Shown one piece after another: positions 6,652 through 11,821 of a stretch of 11,821 nt of DNA. The notes under the pieces were generated by a model. The model searched no databases. It was not told where the DNA came from and saw nothing but the letters and a program-made list of their open reading frames with translations. Source of the stretch: Phycisphaerae bacterium (lineage in GTDB: Bacteria > Planctomycetota > Phycisphaerae > Phycisphaerales > SM1A02); contig JAUIHC010000055.1 in assembly GCA_030432455.1 (NCBI GenBank), forward strand, positions 1 through 11,821, given 5' to 3'. Made by a program: the position numbers and the translations under genes. Every line of letters begins with the position of its first letter. Position 1 is the first letter of the stretch.

Positions 6652-6827
6652 GGGGCGTCCGATCTGGGGTTCCAGTGGCGGCAGGAGGACCAAGCGACGC
6701 GGTCCGGTCGATCGGCCTCGATCGAGCGTACTCCGCGATCGGGCGGTCGCTCCGCGTTCCCGGCAGGTTGCTGGTGGATTCCGACGCCGTTCGGCGGCTC
6801 GGGGTCCGCGAAATCGTTCGGTCGGTC
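6652..6827. other. Intergenic spacer (176 bp) upstream of the protease gene
   Basis: The spacer lies between the end of the DUF2231-type gene and the start of the protease gene, both on the minus strand. It is long enough for a promoter. I see no clear -35/-10 pair, no T-tailed terminator hairpin and no small gene. The ribosome site before 6651 is only a weak gga about 8 bases upstream. Confidence 0.4.
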
Positions 6828-7352
6828 TCAGGGAGCGGCGTTGATCGACGCCGAGTGGGTGGGGGTTCCCGGACCTCGATCGAACCAGTGCACGAGGCGT
6901 CCGCCGTCATGGGCCGCCAAGGCGACCACCGCGGCCGTCCCCAGCGACCCTGCCGTCGCCGCCAGCCCGGCGGCCAGCCGCACGCCCCGTCGGGGGATGA
7001 GCGTGCAGCCGACCAGTCCCGCGGTCACCGCCATCAACGAGGGAACGAGTTCCCCCCGCTCGGCGTGGTCATGCAGAAGCCGTCGCGCGTCCTCGGACCG
7101 CAGCCGCGCCTCGACGATGGGCTCGGCGGCCTCGCCCGCCTCGCTCGCCCGCCACGCGACGACCGCGGTGAGGAACAGCACGTTGACGAGGACGATGCGG
7201 TACGCCGTGGCGGGCCGTCCAGCGATGAACGGCAGCGCCGCGGCGAACGGAATCGCCAGCAACGACACCGCAATCGGAAAGTGGACCAGCATCGCGTGCC
7301 GGGTCACCGGATCGGCGAGGCTCTGGCGAAGACCTTCGAGAAACTCGGTCAT
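6828..7352 (-). CDS. DUF2231-type integral membrane protein
   Basis: A 174-residue predicted inner-membrane protein with four hydrophobic helices, at about 20-43, 49-66, 104-119 and 124-147. Features typical of DUF2231-like proteins are the entry to helix 1 (HAMLVHFPIAV), the His/acidic linker (LLHDHAERGE, 92-101), and the exit from helix 4 (AAHDGGRLVHWFDRGPG). Family members are often found near redox or cytochrome genes and have conserved histidines that could bind haem or metal, but no such partner is in this window. I chose the ATG at 7352 because it starts just before the first conserved segment; the longer frame to 7514 adds 54 Arg/Pro-rich residues without a ribosome site. It shares a 179-bp divergent promoter region with the PA14 gene. 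Family assignment is moderate and function is unknown. Confidence 0.75.
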   Translation of the reverse strand: MTEFLEGLRQSLADPVTRHAMLVHFPIAVSLLAIPFAAALPFIAGRPATAYRIVLVNVLFLTAVVAWRASEAGEAAEPIVEARLRSEDARRLLHDHAERGELVPSLMAVTAGLVGCTLIPRRGVRLAAGLAATAGSLGTAAVVALAAHDGGRLVHWFDRGPGTPTHSASINAAP

Positions 7353-7420
7353 CGGAGGGGTCCGGTGGGGGGGCTGGTGGTCGGGTCGAATCGGTCCGGA
7401 AGCGGGTAGGCTCCGGCGAT

Positions 7421-7454
7421 CTCGCATCGCTGCCGTCATTCGCGCGGATGCGAG
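7421..7454. promoter_or_regulatory. Inverted repeat in the divergent promoter region
   Basis: The perfect 8-base arms ctcgcatc (7421-7428) and gatgcgag (7447-7454) are separated by 18 bases and lie near the middle of the 179-bp gap between two divergent starts (7352 and 7532). The placement suits an operator for a dimeric regulator acting on both genes. It could equally be a leader hairpin or chance. No regulator gene is in the window. Confidence 0.3.
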
Positions 7455-7531
7455 GCCCGAAGTGTACGAAGCGCCGGGCCGCGAACCGGCCGGCTCCGCC
7501 CCGTGTCGTCCCACATCCGGAGATTCGAACC

Positions 7532-8608
7532 ATGTCCTGCCCGCTTCGTGTGTCGCCTCGTCGCGTCGTTCGCTCGCTGGTCGGCATCCTGCTCGCCGCG
7601 GGCGTCACGCTTCCGGCGGTCGCCGCCGACGAGCCATCGCCGTCGAACCCCGGCGTCTTCGTCCGGGAGATCTGGACCCGGCCCGGATCGGCCGCCGAGC
7701 TGATGGACGGATCGGCGTTCCAGGGCGAGCCGCAGCGCCGCGACATCGTGCCGGCCCCGATCGGGGCCACCGACGCGGGCGACGGGTTCGTCCAGCGGAT
7801 CCGCGGCTGGGTCGAGGTCCCGACGACCGGGGCGTATCGCTTCGCGATCGCATCCGACGACGACTCGGTGCTCCTGATCTCCCCGAGCGGGGATGCGGAT
7901 GCCGCGACGCCGGTGGCGACGGTCGAGGGTTCCAGCGGCCCGATGTCGTTCGACCAGCCCGGGCAGATCTCCCGCGCGATCACGCTCATCAAGGGGCAGC
8001 GGTGCTACATCGAGGCCCGCCACCGCGACACCAAGGGGCCCGATCATCTGATCGTGGCGTGGAAGGTGCCGCGATCGGCCTTCGATCGTCCGATGCCGAT
8101 CGGTGCGTCGCTCGAACCCGCGTTCACCATGGACGTCTGGAACGGCATCGCCGAGGCCGACCCGACCACCATCGCCGCCTTCGACACCAAGCCCGCCCGC
8201 ACCGAGGCCCTCGTCGAGGCCGCCACGCCGCGGAACATCGGCTCGAACGTCGCGGTCCGGATCCGCGGCGACTGGACCGCCCCCGCCGACGGCGAGTACG
8301 TCTTCATGCTCTCGGGCGACGACCGGTCGTGGCTCGCGGTCCGGCCCGGCGGCACGCCGACCGCCGCCCCGCTCGGCACCGCATCGCTGTCGTCATGGAC
8401 CGAGACCGACTCCTACGACGGTCGGCCCGGTCAGACCACCGAGCCGATCCGCCTCCGCAAGGGGCAGGTCGTCTCGCTGGAGGCCCGCCTCTGGCAGGGA
8501 ACCGGCCCCGGTCACCTGGCGATCGGCGTCAGGGGCGAGGGCACCGACCAGCGTCCGATCACCTCCCCGATCGTCTTCGAGGCCTCGCCCGCTCGACCCT
8601 CACCATGA
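7532..8608 (+). CDS. Secreted protein with two PA14 domains
   Basis: A 358-residue exported protein with a signal peptide over about residues 1-31 (RRVVRSLVGILLAAGVTLPA, cleavage near AVA-A). The rest is two PA14-type beta-sandwich domains. Domain 1 (about 43-182) has RGWVEVPTTGAYRFAIASDD followed by DSVLLI and, later, IEARH. Domain 2 (about 200-352) has RGDWTAPADGEYVFMLSGDD followed by RSWLAV and, later, LEARLW. The pattern of Gly-x-Tyr-x-Phe, then Asp-Asp, then a Leu-rich strand is the core signature of PA14. The fold is usually carbohydrate-binding, in adhesins, glycosidases and proteases, but there is no catalytic domain here. The start at 7532 has ggag 9 bases upstream and gives a proper signal peptide; the in-frame ATG at 7448 does not. 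A role in binding cell-surface or extracellular polysaccharide is inferred. Confidence 0.82.
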   Translation: MSCPLRVSPRRVVRSLVGILLAAGVTLPAVAADEPSPSNPGVFVREIWTRPGSAAELMDGSAFQGEPQRRDIVPAPIGATDAGDGFVQRIRGWVEVPTTGAYRFAIASDDDSVLLISPSGDADAATPVATVEGSSGPMSFDQPGQISRAITLIKGQRCYIEARHRDTKGPDHLIVAWKVPRSAFDRPMPIGASLEPAFTMDVWNGIAEADPTTIAAFDTKPARTEALVEAATPRNIGSNVAVRIRGDWTAPADGEYVFMLSGDDRSWLAVRPGGTPTAAPLGTASLSSWTETDSYDGRPGQTTEPIRLRKGQVVSLEARLWQGTGPGHLAIGVRGEGTDQRPITSPIVFEASPARPSP

Positions 8609-8646
8609 ACATCGCGGGGCCGGAGGCGTATCCCCCCGGGATGTCG

Positions 8647-8685
8647 CCGACGGCACCCGTCGGGAACCCGGCCGGTTCCGGCCGG
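8647..8685. terminator. Two adjacent GC hairpins after the PA14 gene (terminator-like)
   Basis: ccgacgg (8647-8653) pairs perfectly with ccgtcgg (8657-8663) around a 3-base loop. Directly after, ccggccgg (8668-8675) and ccggccgg (8678-8685) can pair with each other or fold on themselves. They begin 38 bases after the PA14 stop and end about 90 bases before the next gene. There is no T-run, so this is not a classic intrinsic terminator. It may only stabilise the 3' end of the mRNA. Confidence 0.4.
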
Positions 8686-8776
8686 TAGTCGCTCCATCGA
8701 CGGGGGGCCTACCCTCGTCTTCCTTCCGACCTTCGACGACCATCGAATCTCGATCTTCCCCGGAGACCGCTCACCC

Positions 8777-11617
8777 ATGATTCAGACCCGCACCTTCATG
8801 CTCGCTGGCGCCCTCGGCCTGGCGAGCATCGTCGCCGCGATTCCGGCGACCGCGATGCAGCCCTCGCCCCAGGGCATGCCCGACCGCCCCGACTATCCGC
8901 CGTTCGACAAGGTCTCCGAGGGCTTCGTGGAGGTTCCGGCCCCCGAGGGCACCCGCGGCCTCTACCGCCTCTGGGTGAACAAGAAGGATCAGCGGGTGCT
9001 CGCGGAGTTGCCCCGCAACTTCGAGAAGCAGGATCTCTTCATGGCCTGGACCGTCGCGGGCGGCACCAGCCAGTCCGCGGTGCAGGTCGGCGACCAGTAC
9101 GCCCGCTGGAAGCAGTTCGGCAAGCGGCTCGCCCTCATCGAGCCGAACTACGCCATCACCTCCAGCGGTGACGCCCAGAGCCGCGCCGCCACCGGCCGCG
9201 TCTTCACCGATCGCGTCATCACCGAGGTCCCGATCGTCGCGATGGGCCCGGGCGGCGGACCGGTCGTCGATCTCAACCAGCTCTTCGTGAACGGGGCCGG
9301 CACCTTCTTCGGCCCGCAGGCCCGTGGTGCGAACACCCGCCTCGTCGAGGTCGAGAAGGCCAAGACCTTCCCGACCAATGTCGAGCTCTGCTACGAGATG
9401 CCGCTCGGCAACGGCCGCTTCGGCAAGTTCTACTACTCGATCGCCGAGATCCCGGCCCGCAGCACCTACAAGCCCCGCGAGGCCGACGACCGCGTCGGGT
9501 ACTTCACCACCAGCATCAAGGACATCGGCGACCCCAGCGCCGACTCCCCGTGGAAGCGGTACATCAACCGCTGGCACCTCGAGAAGGCCGATCCCAAGCT
9601 GCAGATCAGCCCGCCGAAGGAGCCGATCGTCTTCCACATCGAGCACACCGTCCCGGTCCGCTACCGCCGCTGGGTCCGCGACGCGATCCTCGAGTGGAAC
9701 AAGGCCTACGAGGCGGTCGGCTTCGACAACGCGATCGTGGTCTACCAGCAGGACGCCACCACCGGCGCCCACATGGAGAAGGACCCCGAGGACGCCCGCT
9801 ACAACTTCCTCTGCTGGACCAACGCGGACATGGGTTTCGCGATCGGCCCCAGCCGAGTGCATCCGATGACCGGCCAGATCCTCGACGCCGACATCGTGAT
9901 GGACGAGGGCTTCATCTCGAGCTGGGTGGACACCTGGGATCGCCAGGTCCCGCAGGCCGAGGTCGAGAGCTTCGGCCCCGAGACCATCGACTGGCTCGCC
10001 ACCCGACCGCAGTACGACCCCCGCGTCGTCTCCCTTCCGCCGCACGAGCAGGCGAAGGCCGCCGCGGAGCTCCTCGAGCGGCACGAGTCGCTCCGCGACC
10101 AGGGCATCCGCGGCCTGCATCCGAGCCTCGACGGGGTCGGCAAGCTCATCGCCGGCGCGGGTGAGGACGGCATGGCCGTCGAGAGCACGATGCACGCCTG
10201 CACCGCGTGCGCCAACACCTCCCGCATGGCGATGGACGTCGCCTTCATGCGGATGAACGCCGAGGTCCTCGGGCTCATGGGTCCGAAGCTCGACGCCCAG
10301 GGGGCGCAGACCCTCGACGGCGTGCCCGAGGAGTTCATCGGTCCCCTCCTCAAGGAGGTGATCATGCACGAGGTCGGTCACACCCTCGGTCTGCGGCACA
10401 ACTTCAAGGGCTCGCAGCTGGTGAGCTACGAGGAGATGAACAGCGAGGGCTTCGACGGCCCGATCTCCTCGTCGGTCATGGACTACCTGCCGGTCAACAT
10501 CGCCTTCGGCGAGGGCGTCGAGCAGGGACCGTGGACCACGACCACCGTCGGTCCGTACGACATGTGGGCGATCGCCTACGGCTACTCGACCGGCGACACC
10601 GCCGAGATCCTCGCTCGTGCGAACGAGCCGGAGCTCCGCTACGCCACCGACGAGGACACGCCCGGTCCCGATCCGATGGCCCGTCGCTTCGACCACGCCG
10701 AGAACCCGCTCGACTACTGCGACTCGCAGATCGCGCTGGTGAACGAGCTTCGCGGTCGGATCATCGACGACATGGTCGATGACGGCGAGGGCTGGGTGAA
10801 GGCCCGTCGCGCCTACGAGATGCTCCTCTTCAAGCACCGGGGTGCGGTGGGCATCGCCACCAACTGGATCGGCGGCTCGACCGTCAACCGCGTCAAGAAG
10901 GGCATGGAGAAGGATCCGATCGAGGCGATCCCCGCCGATCAGCAGCGTCGGGCCCTCGACTTCGTCCTCGACTCGACCATGCGGGACGAGGCGTTCGGAC
11001 TGTCGAAGGAGCTTCTCGCCAAGATGACCGTCGAGAAGTGGTTCGACGACGGCGGCATCCGTGACGCCCAGGCCGACGCGACCTTCCCGGTGCACCAGTC
11101 CATCGCGGGCGTGCAGCGAAGCGCCCTCACCGGCATCCTCAACCCCAGCACCCTGAACCGCGTCTACGACAACGAGTTCCGGGCGATGGGCGAGGAGGAT
11201 GTCCTCACCGTTCCCGAGATCATGGAGTCGGTGAAGATCACGGTCTGGGACGAGCTCGACGGTCGCCCCGAGGGCAAGAAGTCCGCGACCGACCCGTACA
11301 TCTCGAGCCTCCGCCGGAACCTCCAGCGGACCCACCTCGAGCGGCTCGTCGATCTCGCGGGCGAAAGCAACGGCTTCGGCGCGAGCAGCGCCGCGGTCGC
11401 GAGCATCGCCCGCCATCAACTCCGGGAACTCGAGGAGCAGATCGGCGAGAGCCTCAGCCGCGACGGCAACCGGCTCGACCCGTACACCAAGGCGCACCTC
11501 GCCGACGCGAAGGCGATCATCGACCGCGTGCTCAACGCCGACTACATCTACAACCAGGCGAACTCGGGAGGCGGAGGCATCGACCTCAGCCGCTTCTTCG
11601 GCCGCGACAACGGCTGA
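8777..11617 (+). CDS. Secreted zinc-dependent metalloprotease (DUF5117/DUF4953 family)
   Basis: A 946-residue exported zincin. A signal peptide (about 1-26, ending ATA-M) is followed by a short DUF5118-like stretch (about 42-55) and a DUF5117-like region (about 80-280) with long beta-rich segments. The catalytic part (about 290-720) carries HEVGHTLGLRH, zinc ligands H531, H535 and H541 and catalytic E532, followed by SSVMDY with Met-turn M568. This places it among the metzincins. HNFKGS after the zinc site is characteristic of the DUF4953 group. The C-terminal 200 residues are largely helical with no known motif, and the length is normal for the family. A local HACTAC motif (473-478) sits about 50 residues before the zinc site. 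The start has ggag 11 bases upstream. A strong hairpin follows 28 bases after the stop. It probably degrades peptides or proteins in the periplasm or outside the cell. Substrate unknown. Confidence 0.92.
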   Translation: MIQTRTFMLAGALGLASIVAAIPATAMQPSPQGMPDRPDYPPFDKVSEGFVEVPAPEGTRGLYRLWVNKKDQRVLAELPRNFEKQDLFMAWTVAGGTSQSAVQVGDQYARWKQFGKRLALIEPNYAITSSGDAQSRAATGRVFTDRVITEVPIVAMGPGGGPVVDLNQLFVNGAGTFFGPQARGANTRLVEVEKAKTFPTNVELCYEMPLGNGRFGKFYYSIAEIPARSTYKPREADDRVGYFTTSIKDIGDPSADSPWKRYINRWHLEKADPKLQISPPKEPIVFHIEHTVPVRYRRWVRDAILEWNKAYEAVGFDNAIVVYQQDATTGAHMEKDPEDARYNFLCWTNADMGFAIGPSRVHPMTGQILDADIVMDEGFISSWVDTWDRQVPQAEVESFGPETIDWLATRPQYDPRVVSLPPHEQAKAAAELLERHESLRDQGIRGLHPSLDGVGKLIAGAGEDGMAVESTMHACTACANTSRMAMDVAFMRMNAEVLGLMGPKLDAQGAQTLDGVPEEFIGPLLKEVIMHEVGHTLGLRHNFKGSQLVSYEEMNSEGFDGPISSSVMDYLPVNIAFGEGVEQGPWTTTTVGPYDMWAIAYGYSTGDTAEILARANEPELRYATDEDTPGPDPMARRFDHAENPLDYCDSQIALVNELRGRIIDDMVDDGEGWVKARRAYEMLLFKHRGAVGIATNWIGGSTVNRVKKGMEKDPIEAIPADQQRRALDFVLDSTMRDEAFGLSKELLAKMTVEKWFDDGGIRDAQADATFPVHQSIAGVQRSALTGILNPSTLNRVYDNEFRAMGEEDVLTVPEIMESVKITVWDELDGRPEGKKSATDPYISSLRRNLQRTHLERLVDLAGESNGFGASSAAVASIARHQLRELEEQIGESLSRDGNRLDPYTKAHLADAKAIIDRVLNADYIYNQANSGGGGIDLSRFFGRDNG

Positions 11618-11645
11618 CCGAAGGCTCGTCGATCGATCAACGAAC

Positions 11646-11679
11646 CACGCCCCCGGAGGCCCAGGCCTCCGGGGGCGTG
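11646..11679 (+). terminator. Strong hairpin terminator after the metalloprotease gene
   Basis: A perfect 16-base inverted repeat (cacgcccccggaggcc with its complement ggcctccgggggcgtg) is separated by only two bases, so the working loop is probably four bases. It starts 28 bases after the stop at 11617. It is followed by tgtttg, a short and imperfect T-rich tail, which is common in high-GC genomes. Confidence 0.8.
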
Positions 11680-11717
11680 TGTTTGTCGAGAGGGTCGAGA
11701 ACTGCTGATCTGCCCCA

Positions 11718-11821
11718 ATGTTCCGTACCGCCCGCTACGAGCGTCAGGGAGTCATGGGTTCGGACTGGGGGCTTCGTCGCTGGGCGGGCCGGAGAGAGGG
11801 GCGCAGCCCCGACCGGAGGCA
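11718..11821. repeat. Candidate intergenic repeat (REP-like), cut by the window end
   Basis: The minus strand reads ccctgacgctcgtagcgggc (11730-11749). Strings of this kind are scattered between genes in planctomycete genomes, though I cannot count copies here. Nearer the window edge is a small perfect hairpin, ggggc-gca-gcccc (11798-11810). No open frame with a ribosome site is seen in the 142 bases after the terminator. The assignment is from memory of similar strings and is weak. Confidence 0.3.

Noticed and set aside
4336..8688. Very long open frame (1450 codons) on the plus strand across three genes
   Set aside because: It runs antisense to the protease and DUF2231 genes and out of frame with the PA14 gene. 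It has no ribosome site, domain or signal peptide, and its Arg/Ala/Gly/Val-rich composition is the expected shadow of GC-rich codon bias. The frames it overlaps have clear motifs.
8771..11497. 908-codon open frame on the minus strand opposite the large metalloprotease
   Set aside because: The plus strand encodes HEVGHTLGLRH and SVMDY plus a signal peptide. The antisense frame is a low-complexity Val/Leu/Asp/Gly/Glu-rich shadow without motifs.

Overview
The window looks like a piece of a chromosome from a high-GC planctomycete, most likely of the Phycisphaerae/Phycisphaerales type. This is an inference. It rests on the strong G/C third-position bias, on the large secreted multidomain proteins, and on the paired C-terminal dockerin-like repeats (GDLNGDG.VNGADIGLLLGAWG type) that are common in that group. 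No rRNA, tRNA, CRISPR array or transposase gene is visible.

Layout. The first 83 bases are the tail of a membrane protein gene. After it comes a repeat cluster (about 91-339): two tandem 38-bp units in one orientation and two diverged 61-bp-period units in the other, sharing the core aaaagcgggacaggcgac. The cluster runs into the 3' end of a minus-strand chemoreceptor gene (268-2616), whose tail also carries a 24-bp tandem duplication. Divergent from the chemoreceptor is a chagasin-like (I42) protease inhibitor lipoprotein (2899-3330). It is followed by a small unknown gene with a very strong ribosome binding site (3492-3701). That gene converges, 4 bp apart, on a large minus-strand secreted metalloprotease (3706-6651). 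Its domains are a prodomain with a putative cysteine switch, a reprolysin-like zincin, a cadherin-like domain, a beta-helix, a C-type lectin domain and a dockerin-like pair. Upstream of it on the same strand is a four-helix membrane protein of DUF2231 type (6828-7352). Divergent from that is a secreted protein with two PA14 domains (7532-8608). Then comes a large secreted zinc metalloprotease of the DUF5117/DUF4953 type (8777-11617), closed by a strong hairpin terminator (11646-11679). The last about 100 bases hold another candidate intergenic repeat.

The genes do not form one obvious pathway. The common theme is the cell envelope and export. Of the seven complete genes, four products carry a signal peptide (one a lipoprotein), two are integral membrane proteins, and one is a small unknown. 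Two are zinc proteases and one is a cysteine-protease inhibitor. Gene orientation alternates, so most genes appear to be single transcription units. The most distinctive points are the protease architecture with its PxxCGV switch, the repeat family that supplies the C-terminus of the chemoreceptor, and the chagasin-like lipoprotein. I did not find a convincing new multi-gene system.
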